Below are positions 1-7,989 of a stretch of DNA of 32,531 bases, one piece after another. Every line of letters starts with the position of its first letter. Positions within the stretch are counted from its first letter, which is position 1. The notes under the pieces are model-generated. The model worked only from the letters and a program-made list of their open reading frames with translations, had not been told where the DNA came from and made no database searches. The DNA is taken from the NCBI GenBank assembly GCA_903960135.1, contig CAJBZP010000011.1:1-32531 (forward strand), in the 5' to 3' direction. The stretch is from an uncultured Actinomycetes bacterium. Lineage in GTDB: Bacteria > Actinomycetota > Actinomycetes > S36-B12. The translations under genes and the position numbers were made by a program.

Positions 1-324
1 GTGAAAACTCCCGACGACCTTGATGCCGCCTGGGCGATAATCGCTGAGCATGGCACGGTTTCCGCGATCAGTGCCCAGCCGACCTGGCGCCTACTCATCG
101 CCCCCGTCAAAGGTACGTTCAAGCAATTACTGCACACCCCGGTCGGTGATGCGCTGGCTCCCGGCGCAGTTATCGGACTCGTTGACACCTTGCGCGATCG
201 CACCGATGTTCTGGCCCCCCATGGTGGGGTGGTCGTTGAGTGGTTGGTCCATGACGGTGATCCGGTCTCACCGGGCCAACCGTTGGTCCGCTTGCATCCG
301 GTTGCTCAAGAGGCCACCGGATGA
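1..324 (+). CDS. Biotinyl/lipoyl-domain protein lacking the biotinylated lysine (BCCP-like), possibly 5' partial
   Basis: The 107-residue product is essentially one biotinyl/lipoyl attachment domain (about residues 32-100). An ungapped match to bacterial AccB runs from GTF (38-40) through GDALAPG (49-55) to APHGGVV (72-78) and DGDPVSPGQPL (85-95). Where AccB has the EAMK tetrapeptide, this protein has D-T-L-R at residues 62-65, so the biotin-accepting Lys is Arg65. It cannot be biotinylated in the normal way. It could be a structural subunit or regulator of acetyl-CoA carboxylase, or a decayed BCCP. It begins with GTG at the first base of the window, so an upstream start cannot be excluded. 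Its stop overlaps the fabH start in an ATGA, which shows translational coupling and membership of the fatty-acid operon. No biotin carboxylase or genuine carrier is visible in the window. Confidence 0.75.
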   Translation: MKTPDDLDAAWAIIAEHGTVSAISAQPTWRLLIAPVKGTFKQLLHTPVGDALAPGAVIGLVDTLRDRTDVLAPHGGVVVEWLVHDGDPVSPGQPLVRLHPVAQEATG

Positions 325-1325
325 CCGCGGTGATCACCCCGACCACCGGGGCCAAGTACGCAAAAATCATGGCCGTCGGCAGTTACCGACCCGAACGAAT
401 TGTCACGAACGCCGAAATCTGCGAGCACATTGACTCCTCCGATGAGTGGATCCGTGAGCGTTCGGGCATTATCGAACGTCGCTATGCCGCCCCTGATGAA
501 TCAGTTGTCGATATGGGAACCGCAGCCGCCGCCCTCGCATTAAGTAGATCCGGGGTCGCGCCAAGTGAGATCGGCATGATCCTCACCGCCAACGTCACCC
601 ACCCCTATCCGACACCGGCGGCGGCGGCCGAGATCGCCTACCGCATCGGCGCGATCAACGCCGGCGCATTGGATATTGCCGCGGCCTGCGCCGGCTTTTG
701 CTACGGCGTCGGGATTGCCAATGATCTGATTTGTGGCGGCACAGCCAAATACGTCATCGTCATCGGGGTGGAGAAACTATCCGACTGGGTGAACCCAAGT
801 GATCGCGGTAGCGCATTCATTTTTGCCGACGGCGCCGGTGCCGTCGTTATCGGGCCATCGGATCACCCGGCCATCGGCCCGACCATCTGGGGATCCGACG
901 GTGCGCAAAAAGATGCAATAACAATGACCCAATCCTTAATCGACTACCGAAATAACGGTGGCGAGATGTTCCCCGCATTGGCAATGCAAGGCCAGCAGGT
1001 CTTTCGCTGGGCCGTCAGCGAAATGCCCAAGGTGGCGATGCGGGCACTTGCCGCCGCCGGTGTCGAACTTACAGATCTTGCTGCCTTTATCCCGCACCAA
1101 GCGAATATGCGCATCACCGACGCCCTGGCCAAGGCCCTGAAGCTGCCCGCCAACTTGCCTATTGCCCGCGATATCGCCTACACCGGCAATACATCGGCGG
1201 CTTCAATACCCCTAGCGATGGATAGAATGCTGACCGCCGGTGAGATCCCAAGCGGCGGCGCAGCACTATTGATCGGGTTTGGCGCTGGCTTAGCCTACGC
1301 AGCGCAGGTTGTCCTCCTCCCCTAG
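321..1325 (+). CDS. fabH: 3-oxoacyl-ACP synthase III (KAS III)
   Basis: This 334-residue thiolase-fold condensing enzyme starts type II fatty-acid synthesis by condensing an acyl-CoA primer with malonyl-ACP in the cytoplasm. The full Cys-His-Asn triad is visible: Cys123 in AAACAGF, His259 in FIPHQAN and Asn290 in GNTSAAS. The length is normal for FabH. The ATG overlaps the stop of the preceding biotinyl-domain gene (ATGA), so the start is well fixed. It is followed by acpP and fabF, the usual actinobacterial fab order; fabD, normally just upstream, would lie outside the window. Primer preference (straight or branched) cannot be read from the sequence by eye. Confidence 0.96.
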   Translation: MTAVITPTTGAKYAKIMAVGSYRPERIVTNAEICEHIDSSDEWIRERSGIIERRYAAPDESVVDMGTAAAALALSRSGVAPSEIGMILTANVTHPYPTPAAAAEIAYRIGAINAGALDIAAACAGFCYGVGIANDLICGGTAKYVIVIGVEKLSDWVNPSDRGSAFIFADGAGAVVIGPSDHPAIGPTIWGSDGAQKDAITMTQSLIDYRNNGGEMFPALAMQGQQVFRWAVSEMPKVAMRALAAAGVELTDLAAFIPHQANMRITDALAKALKLPANLPIARDIAYTGNTSAASIPLAMDRMLTAGEIPSGGAALLIGFGAGLAYAAQVVLLP

Positions 1326-1396
1326 TTTTACCTGCCGAATAGCACCCAGATAACACCCAGTTAACAAGAAGGCACCACCAACATGAAGGGAACTAC

Positions 1397-1633
1397 ATGA
1401 GCCAGCAAATCCTCGAGGGCCTTGCCGCCATCGTGAACGAAGTAGCCGGAGTCCCGGTTGCCGATGTTCAACTCGACAAGTCATTCATTGATGACCTTGA
1501 TATCGATTCACTCTCAATGGTCGAGGTTGTCATCGCTGCCGAAGACAAGTGGGGCGTGAAAATTCCCGACAGCGAGGTTAAGAACCTCAAGACCGTCGGC
1601 GACGCTGTCAACTTCATTTCAAGCAACTCCTAG
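1397..1633 (+). CDS. acpP: Acyl carrier protein
   Basis: This 78-residue acidic helical protein carries the growing acyl chain of fatty-acid synthesis on a 4'-phosphopantetheine arm. The attachment motif D-I-D-S-L is present, with Ser38 as the modified residue, followed by the conserved MVEVV helix. Length and composition are typical of ACP. An AAGGGA ribosome-binding site lies about 6 bases before the ATG. It sits between fabH (71 bp upstream) and fabF (118 bp downstream). The downstream gap is unusually long for this operon and holds a GC-rich hairpin and a tandem hexamer repeat. Confidence 0.96.
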   Translation: MSQQILEGLAAIVNEVAGVPVADVQLDKSFIDDLDIDSLSMVEVVIAAEDKWGVKIPDSEVKNLKTVGDAVNFISSNS

Positions 1634-1640
1634 TCGCGGT

Positions 1641-1671
1641 GCCGCGGGGTAGCCAGCTGCCGCCCCGCGGC
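1641..1671 (+). other. GC-rich hairpin after acpP
   Basis: Perfect 9-bp inverted repeat (gccgcgggg at 1641-1649 pairing with ccccgcggc at 1663-1671) with a 13-base loop, starting 7 bases after the acpP stop. There is no T-tract, so it is not a classical intrinsic terminator. It could be an attenuator, or a 3' stabiliser that keeps acpP mRNA more abundant than fabF mRNA. The role is inferred. Confidence 0.55.
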
Positions 1672-1693
1672 GCGCCGATTAGCAGAGCCCGGC

Positions 1694-1735
1694 ACCTGTA
1701 CCTATTACCTGTACCTGTACCTATACCTATACCTA
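1694..1735. repeat. Tandem hexamer repeat (acctgt/acctat)
   Basis: About seven near-identical hexamers, four acctat-type including a partial last copy and three acctgt, with one extra T after the second unit. They end 6 bases before the AGGAG ribosome-binding site of fabF. The array looks like a slippage-prone simple repeat in the fabF leader. The pyrimidine-rich units carry repeated TAT/TGTA steps unlike the surrounding GC-rich coding DNA. Confidence 0.85.
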
Positions 1736-1751
1736 AGCGAGGAGACCAACC

Positions 1752-2984
1752 ATGACCCGTCAAGTAGTCATCACCGGCCTCGGGATGACCACCCCTGTTG
1801 GCGGCGATGTTGAGACCACCTGGCGCGCGATCCTTGCCGGCAAACCGGGCATTGTCCTAATTGACGAGCCTTGGACCCACGATCAACCATCGAAAATCGC
1901 CGGCATTATGGCCATCGACCCGGCAAGTTGCCTGGCCCCGCATGAAGCCCGAAAACTTGATCGCTCGCAGCAGGCCGCGATTGTTGCCGCGCGCGAAGCC
2001 TGGGCGGATGCTGGTGCACCCGAGATCGACCCCGACCGCCTCGGCGCGGTAGTGGCAACCGGCATGGGTGGCCTGATCTCCCTGATCAACTCCTACGACG
2101 TCCTGCTTGAACGCGGCGCATCACGAATTTCACCGCATATGGTCACGATGATCATGCCCAATGGCTCGGCGGCCCACGTGGGCCTAGAAATCGGGGCGCG
2201 GGCCGGAGTGCATACCCCGGTAAGCGCCTGCGCCTCTGGGGCCGAAGCCGTTTCCTATGCGGCGCGGATGATCCAACAGGGCCGGGCCGATGTCGTGGTG
2301 GCGGGCGGTACCGAAGCCGTTATCCATCCCATCACCATGGCCGGCTTCGCCGCTATGCGAGCACTGTCGACCCGCAATGACGATCCAGCGGCCGCCTCCC
2401 GCCCTTATGACATTGATCGCGACGGCTTCGTGATGGGTGAAGGTGCGGGCATCATGGTTCTTGAGTCGGCAGAGTTCGCTGCCGCGCGCGGAGCGAAGAT
2501 CTACGGAGTCTATGGCGGCTCCGGGCTCACTTCGGATGGTCACCACATCGCCCAGCCGGATCCCGAGGGCCGCGGGGCCGCCCGGGCGATCGCCGAAGCA
2601 CTTAGTGATGCCGGCCTTAGCGCCAGTGACATCGTGCACGTTAACGCTCATGCCACGTCGACCCCCCAAGGTGATATCGCCGAAAGCACCGCGATCGTGG
2701 GTGCTCTTGGTTCGCATACCGAAAATGTTGCGGTCACCGGAACTAAATCCATGACGGGACATCTACTCGGTGGTGCCGGGGCCGTTGAATCCATCTTCAC
2801 GGTGCTCGCGCTGCGCGATCGGCTCGTGCCGCCGACAGCCAATCTGCATAATCTAGATCCGCAAATCAATCTCGACATCGTGGCCGGTGTGCCGCGGCCG
2901 CTACCCGCAGGCGATATCGCAGCGCTGAATAATTCATTTGGTTTCGGTGGCCATGATGTGGCCCTAGTTTTCCGGAGTGCCTGA
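1752..2984 (+). CDS. fabF: 3-oxoacyl-ACP synthase II (KAS II)
   Basis: This 410-residue elongating condensing enzyme of type II fatty-acid synthesis joins malonyl-ACP to acyl-ACP. The Cys-His-His triad is clear: Cys160 in VSACASG, His300 in NAHATSTPQGD and His337 in MTGHLLGGAGA. The GFGGH motif near the C-terminus is also present. Length is normal. An AGGAG site lies 8 bases before the ATG. Its 3' end carries the GGAG ribosome-binding site of the next gene, so fabF and the carboxyltransferase are tightly coupled. KAS I versus KAS II specificity is not certain from sequence alone; FabF is the usual actinobacterial annotation. Confidence 0.95.
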   Translation: MTRQVVITGLGMTTPVGGDVETTWRAILAGKPGIVLIDEPWTHDQPSKIAGIMAIDPASCLAPHEARKLDRSQQAAIVAAREAWADAGAPEIDPDRLGAVVATGMGGLISLINSYDVLLERGASRISPHMVTMIMPNGSAAHVGLEIGARAGVHTPVSACASGAEAVSYAARMIQQGRADVVVAGGTEAVIHPITMAGFAAMRALSTRNDDPAAASRPYDIDRDGFVMGEGAGIMVLESAEFAAARGAKIYGVYGGSGLTSDGHHIAQPDPEGRGAARAIAEALSDAGLSASDIVHVNAHATSTPQGDIAESTAIVGALGSHTENVAVTGTKSMTGHLLGGAGAVESIFTVLALRDRLVPPTANLHNLDPQINLDIVAGVPRPLPAGDIAALNNSFGFGGHDVALVFRSA

Positions 2985-2985
2985 C

Positions 2986-4383
2986 ATGACCGAAGCCGCC
3001 GTTGCCATTGATCCACGCGCACCCAGGGCCCGGCTGGCCAACTTCTTTGACGATGGCCAGTTCGTCACAATCACCCCCGAGGATGACCGGGGGGTACTAG
3101 CAGCTGTTGGCCGGGCAAATGGCGCCAATGTCGTCGCCTTCATCACCGACCCAACCGTGCAGGGTGGGGCGATGGGCAGCGATGGCTGCCGTGCGATCGT
3201 CACCGCATACGACCGTGCATTTGCTGATTCGGCGCCCATCATCGGCATCTGGCACTCCGGTGGTGCACGCCTGCGCGAGGGCGTAGCGAGCCTTGATGGC
3301 GTCGGCCGGGTGTTCGCAGCAATGACCAGAGCCTCGGGCAAAGTCCCGCAAATCTCCGTGGTCCTTGGCCCAGCAGCAGGTGGCGCGGCCTATGGGCCGG
3401 CCTTGACCGACATTGTGATCTTGGCGCCCGCGGGGCGTATTTTCGTTACCGGTCCTGAGGTAGTTCGCTCGGTTACCGGCGAGGACGTTGACATGGAAAG
3501 CCTCGGCGGCCCAGAGCCCCATGGCCGCCGAAGTGGTGTCGTACACATTGTTGCCGACAGTGAACAAGATGCCCTCGATCACGCGCGCACCTTGGCCGCA
3601 CTCCTTGGTCATCAGGGTTCACTCAACCTCGATGCCATCGAAGATGTTGACCTTGGCGCGCTCCTGCCCGAGTCGGCGCGTCGGGCCTATGACGTCCATC
3701 CACTTATCGAAGGCTTCGTCGATGCCGGCAGCTTCGAGGAGTTGCATGCCCGGTGGGCCCCGAATATCGCCGTTGGCCTCGGGCGCCTTGGTGGGCGCAC
3801 CGTTGGAGTCGTGGCGAATAACCCGATGCGTCTTGGTGGGTGCTTGGACTCATCAAGTGCGGAAAAAGCCGCACGTTTCGTGCGCATGTGCGATGCCTTC
3901 GCTGTGCCACTTATTGTGCTCGTCGACGTTCCCGGCTACCTGCCTGGCCTAGGCCAAGAATGGGAAGGGGTTGTTCGTCGCGGTGCGAAACTACTTCACG
4001 CATTCGCGGAGTGCGTGGTGCCCAGGGTCACCGTAGTAACCCGCAAGGCATATGGCGGTGCTTTCGTTGCGATGAATTCATCCTCCCTTGGCGCCACCCG
4101 GGTATTCGCCTGGCCAAGTGCCGAAGTTGCGGTGATGGGTTCGGTTGCCGCAATTCGCGTACTGCACCGCCGCCGACTTGCCGATGTGCCCGAAGATGCC
4201 CGCGCCCAAGTTGAACTCGAACTTGCCGCCGAGCATGAAGTTATCTCCGGTGGCATTACTAAAGCACTGGAGCTGAAGGTGGTCGATGAAGTCGTCGAAC
4301 CAAGCCTTACTCGACGGGCGGTTGCGAAAATCATCCTTGACACCCCCGGGGTACGCGGCCTGCACGGCAATATCCCGCTTTGA
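2986..4383 (+). CDS. Acyl-CoA (acetyl-CoA) carboxylase carboxyltransferase, beta subunit type
   Basis: This 465-residue protein is of the AccD/PccB family, with fused N- and C-terminal crotonase-fold halves. It transfers carboxyl from carboxybiotin to acyl-CoA, giving malonyl-CoA for fatty-acid synthesis. Landmarks are the N-half SGGARLREG and AAGGAAYGPALTD stretches and the C-half DVPGYLPG, RKAYGGAF and WPSAEVAVMG motifs. An ATG at 2986 is preferred because GGAG at 2974-2977 stands 8 bases upstream; an alternative GTG at 2977 would overlap that site and extend the product by three residues. It is the last gene of the fab operon, which argues for acetyl-CoA rather than propionyl-CoA as the main substrate. 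The matching biotin carboxylase/carrier subunit is not in the window. Confidence 0.9.
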   Translation: MTEAAVAIDPRAPRARLANFFDDGQFVTITPEDDRGVLAAVGRANGANVVAFITDPTVQGGAMGSDGCRAIVTAYDRAFADSAPIIGIWHSGGARLREGVASLDGVGRVFAAMTRASGKVPQISVVLGPAAGGAAYGPALTDIVILAPAGRIFVTGPEVVRSVTGEDVDMESLGGPEPHGRRSGVVHIVADSEQDALDHARTLAALLGHQGSLNLDAIEDVDLGALLPESARRAYDVHPLIEGFVDAGSFEELHARWAPNIAVGLGRLGGRTVGVVANNPMRLGGCLDSSSAEKAARFVRMCDAFAVPLIVLVDVPGYLPGLGQEWEGVVRRGAKLLHAFAECVVPRVTVVTRKAYGGAFVAMNSSSLGATRVFAWPSAEVAVMGSVAAIRVLHRRRLADVPEDARAQVELELAAEHEVISGGITKALELKVVDEVVEPSLTRRAVAKIILDTPGVRGLHGNIPL

Positions 4384-4426
4384 GTTGAGCCCCGTTGGCC
4401 TTAGCCCCGTTGAGTGCAACAACTCA
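4384..4426. other. Convergent gap between accD-type gene and cydC
   Basis: Forty bases separate the two convergent stop codons. The gap contains a direct repeat agccccgttg (4388-4397 and 4403-4412) and a short hairpin TGAGT-gcaaca-ACTCA (4411-4426) that overlaps the cydC stop. A weak bidirectional terminator is possible, but no T-tract is seen. Confidence 0.35.
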
Positions 4427-6217
4427 CCACCCAACAAGGGGTTGGTGGGGTGCCGGCGCGCCACGACCAATTGGCAGCTGCGAAATGAGGGCGTGGACCG
4501 CAAGATCCTCCTGCTCACTGGCCAACTGCTCCGCAAACCAGCCACCGCCGGCAGTTAATTCCGTCACCGTGCCACGTTCGTGAACCCGACCATTTCGCAG
4601 GACGATGACATTGTCCGCCAAGTGCAGGCTGCTTAGCCGGTGGGTTATCACTATCGTCGTGAAGCCGGCCAAGGCATCGAACATGGTCCGCTCAAGGTCT
4701 TGAGCAGTTTCGCTGTCCAAGTGCTCCGTTGGTTCATCAAGAACTACGATCGGCCGCGGCTGAACCAGGAAGCGCGCTAATGCCAGACGCTGCGCCTCAC
4801 CCCCGGAGATCGACATTCCGAAGGTTCCAACCTGGGTCTGTAATTTCTTCGGCAGCCCTCGAACCCAATCGGCAAGTTGGGCCTGCTCCAGTGCTAGCCA
4901 TATCGCCTGTTCCTCAATCTCGCGGCCCAGTCGGATATTTTCAGCAATTGTCGTATCGAAAATATGAGCCTGCTGCGAAAGAACGCTGATATGTTCGCGA
5001 AGGTCGTCGCCGCCGACGTCGCGAATTTCAATATCCCCGAGACGAGCAGAGCCCTGATACGACAAGAAGCCCATCAAGCAGGCCGCAAGGGTGGATTTAC
5101 CGGAGCCGCTTGGCCCCACGACTGCTAACCGGCGCCCGGCTACTAGGTCAAAGCTGATGCCACTAAGAACCTGCACCGTGCTCCAACTTGCCGACAGGTC
5201 ACTTAGTGAAATATCCGATGGCTGCGTGCCAAGTCTTGCGGGATTCACGGGATCAACCACCGGATCCGGTGAGTCCATTACCCCCGCGATGCGATCGGCC
5301 GAGCCCTTTAATCGCTGGAAAGCTAGCGCCGATCCGGGCAACGTCGCCAGCACATCGATGAGGGCAAGTGGCAACAAAGCAACCACGGCAAGCCAAACTG
5401 GTTCGATGCGGCCGCTCACGACCGCCGGGATAGCGATCACGAGCGTTGCGCAAACGGCCAGACCTTGGAGCACCGTGGCAGTGCCACCACCGATGCCCAG
5501 TGCAAATGACTCGCGTCGCGATAGTTCGGTGACGGAGTCATCAATGGCGTGTGCTCGGGTCGTCGTATCGATAATGCGCCCATTGGCGCTTAAATCAGCG
5601 CATCCATGCAGGGCGGTAACTACAACACTGGCGAGTTCCGCCTTGCGCGGTGCCAGCAGGCGCTCAGCCCGCCGAGTGGTGCGACCAATGATCAGCGGGG
5701 CCACGATCAGCGCAAGCACGACAACCACACCTAGCAGGAGTCCTACCCCCGGCAGCAACCATGCCAGGAAGGCAACCGTTACTACCGAAACGAAGGTCGC
5801 TTGTGCCCACGGCAACACAATCCGCAGCGGTAGATCCAGCGCTGCATCCACATCTAGTACCAAGCGATTTAGCAGGTCACCCTTGGTGAATCGTCCAAGC
5901 CCGACCGGCGCCAGCCGTTCAAGGCGCTCATAGACTCGAACCCTTAATTCGGTTAATCCTCGAAAAGCAGCGTCATGGCCCACCAGTCGCTCCGCATAGC
6001 GCAAGAAGGCACGTCCCAAAGCGAAGGTTCGCACAAGTACCGCGGCTACGGTCAAGGTGAGAACCGGCGGGTACTCCGAAGCTTGGGCGATTAGCCATGC
6101 AGCGGTCCCAAGCAGGGCTACCGCGCACAAGGAAGCCAAGCCCCCGAGTAGGCCGGCCAAGGCCAACTCCTTACGCTGGGCCGCCATCGCCTGCCAAAGG
6201 CGCTTGATCGGGCTCAC
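4424..6217 (-). CDS. cydC: Cysteine/glutathione-type ABC exporter subunit CydC (bd oxidase assembly)
   Basis: This 597-residue half-transporter has an N-terminal six-helix membrane domain (about residues 15-310) and a C-terminal ATPase domain. The ATPase shows Walker A GPSGSGKST, signature SISGGEAQ and Walker B IVVLDEPTEHLD. CydC pairs with CydD to export reduced thiols, a step needed for assembly of cytochrome bd. The GTG start overlaps the cydD stop in GTGA, so the two are translated in step. It is the last gene of cydABDC. Substrate assignment follows the family. In an actinobacterium the physiological thiol may differ from the glutathione and cysteine of enteric bacteria. Confidence 0.92.
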   Translation of the reverse strand: MSPIKRLWQAMAAQRKELALAGLLGGLASLCAVALLGTAAWLIAQASEYPPVLTLTVAAVLVRTFALGRAFLRYAERLVGHDAAFRGLTELRVRVYERLERLAPVGLGRFTKGDLLNRLVLDVDAALDLPLRIVLPWAQATFVSVVTVAFLAWLLPGVGLLLGVVVVLALIVAPLIIGRTTRRAERLLAPRKAELASVVVTALHGCADLSANGRIIDTTTRAHAIDDSVTELSRRESFALGIGGGTATVLQGLAVCATLVIAIPAVVSGRIEPVWLAVVALLPLALIDVLATLPGSALAFQRLKGSADRIAGVMDSPDPVVDPVNPARLGTQPSDISLSDLSASWSTVQVLSGISFDLVAGRRLAVVGPSGSGKSTLAACLMGFLSYQGSARLGDIEIRDVGGDDLREHISVLSQQAHIFDTTIAENIRLGREIEEQAIWLALEQAQLADWVRGLPKKLQTQVGTFGMSISGGEAQRLALARFLVQPRPIVVLDEPTEHLDSETAQDLERTMFDALAGFTTIVITHRLSSLHLADNVIVLRNGRVHERGTVTELTAGGGWFAEQLASEQEDLAVHALISQLPIGRGAPAPHQPLVGW

Positions 6218-7968
6218 CAGCCGGCCCCCGTTATCGCCGTGGTATTCGGTGCGCCGTTCGAAGCGGTCGCCAGCGTGATCTTGACCCCATCAGCGCCGAT
6301 GCGCACTATTTGATCTGCGATCAAGATCAGCGCCGGGCGGTGCGCAACGATGATCACCACACAGCCGCGCTGCGCGGCCGCCTGAACGGCGCGCACCACC
6401 GCGACTTCGCTCATCCCATCAAGTGCTGCCGTTGGTTCATCCAGGAACAGGAATTGGGGCGAGCGCACCAACGCCCGGGCCAAGGCGATGCGCTGCAATT
6501 GACCAACCGAGAGGCCCCCGAAGTCGGCATGGATCGGCGTTTCGAGTTGACCCGGCAACTCCCGAATTTCAGCGGCCACCCCGGCTTCGGTCAGTGCCGA
6601 CCAAATCTGTTCATCGCTGGCACTCGATTGACCCAGACGCACCGCGCCAGCGATTGTCACGGTCGGATCCGAACCGGCGCCGATCAGGTGCGCTCGCTGC
6701 GGGACCCAACCAATCCGCGCCCGCCACGCGGCCTGATCCAGTTCTGCAAGGTTGATCGGCTCACAGCCACCAGCAAGCGCATTGGTTAGGCGCACCTGTC
6801 CGGCCGTCGGTGCCAGGAAACCCATCAAGGCCGCAAGTAGCGAGGTCTTCCCGCCCCCCGACCGCCCCACCAGGGCGGTGACGGTGCCTGGCTGGGCGAT
6901 AAAAGTCGTTGGCGCAAGCGCATCGCTAGCTCGCTCGGGGTATCGGATCTGGAGGTCTGCCACCTCCAGCGCCAGGCCGGCGGGGATATCGGTTCTAGTG
7001 CCCGCGATCGGCGCAGGAGTCTCCAAGAGGGTGAACATGCGGTCGGCCGCCCCCAACCCTTCGGCCGCTGCGTGAAAATGCTGGCCAACTAGCCGTAAGG
7101 GCAAATAGGCCTCGGGGGCCAAGATCAGGATGAACAATGCGACCGAATAGCTCATCTGCTGCTCGGCAAGTCGCAGCCCAACCGAAACGGCAACCAGTGC
7201 AACCGACAAGGTCGCCAGTAACTCAAGGGCTAAGGACGAAAGAAAGGAAACGCGCAGCACCCCCATCGTCGTACTTCGATAGCGATCACCGATAGCTCGG
7301 ATGGCTTCCGCCTGCGCCTTGGACCGGCCAAAGATTTTCAACGTTGGCAGGCCGGCGATGAGATCCAAGAAATGCCCCGACAACTGTGCCAGCGTCTGCC
7401 ATTGGCGATCCACGCTCGAGCGCGTATACAAACCGATTAGGACCATGAATAACGGGATCAGCGGGATAGTTATCGCGACTATCAACGTGGAGAGCAGATC
7501 TTGGCCAATCATCGTCACCAAAATTGCAATGGGCACGATCACCGCAAGCACCAACTGCGGCAAGTAGCGCGCGTAATAACCATCGAGGGCGTCAACCCCG
7601 CGGGTGATCAAGGTGGCGACTTCGCCGGGATCCGAACCGGCCGGGCCAAGTGGGCCAAGTTCTAGAACATGAGCCAGTGTTGCTTCACGCAACTCTTGCT
7701 TGGCTTTGGCTGAGGACCTAAATGCCGCTACCTCGGCCGCCCAAGCCAAGAGGGCGCGCAGGGCAAAAACCCCGGTTAACACCAAAACAGCCGGGGCAAT
7801 CTCCGCCCAGCCCATGCCGTCAGCGGTCACGTTTACAATCACCGACGACAACAATCGGGCCTGAGTGATTATCAAAATCGCGGTGAATACCCCGAGCACG
7901 ACCGTCAAAATGATGAATCCGCGCGTACTGCGGGCATAACGCAGTAGGCGCGGATCCAACGGCTTCAC
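6214..7968 (-). CDS. cydD: ABC exporter subunit CydD (bd oxidase assembly)
   Basis: This 584-residue half-transporter has a membrane domain over about residues 15-310 and an ATPase domain with Walker A GRSGGGKT, signature LSVGQLQR and Walker B FLFLDEPTAALD. The signature reads LSVGQ rather than LSGGQ, a form I believe is common in CydD. It forms the heterodimer with CydC. The start is a GTG 21 bases after the cydB stop, with only a weak ribosome-binding site, consistent with translation from the upstream genes. The order cydA-cydB-cydD-cydC is the usual actinobacterial one. Confidence 0.92.
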   Translation of the reverse strand: MKPLDPRLLRYARSTRGFIILTVVLGVFTAILIITQARLLSSVIVNVTADGMGWAEIAPAVLVLTGVFALRALLAWAAEVAAFRSSAKAKQELREATLAHVLELGPLGPAGSDPGEVATLITRGVDALDGYYARYLPQLVLAVIVPIAILVTMIGQDLLSTLIVAITIPLIPLFMVLIGLYTRSSVDRQWQTLAQLSGHFLDLIAGLPTLKIFGRSKAQAEAIRAIGDRYRSTTMGVLRVSFLSSLALELLATLSVALVAVSVGLRLAEQQMSYSVALFILILAPEAYLPLRLVGQHFHAAAEGLGAADRMFTLLETPAPIAGTRTDIPAGLALEVADLQIRYPERASDALAPTTFIAQPGTVTALVGRSGGGKTSLLAALMGFLAPTAGQVRLTNALAGGCEPINLAELDQAAWRARIGWVPQRAHLIGAGSDPTVTIAGAVRLGQSSASDEQIWSALTEAGVAAEIRELPGQLETPIHADFGGLSVGQLQRIALARALVRSPQFLFLDEPTAALDGMSEVAVVRAVQAAAQRGCVVIIVAHRPALILIADQIVRIGADGVKITLATASNGAPNTTAITGAGW

Positions 7969-7989
7969 GGTGTCATTGTGCCTGTTTCG

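Noticed and set aside
2184-2762. 192-codon minus-strand frame inside fabF
   Set aside because: Antisense of a complete KAS II gene; no ribosome-binding site or recognisable protein features.
5091-5933. 280-codon plus-strand open frame inside cydC
   Set aside because: Ser/Thr/Arg-rich translation with no domain; antisense shadow of the ABC exporter gene, which has all expected ATPase motifs.
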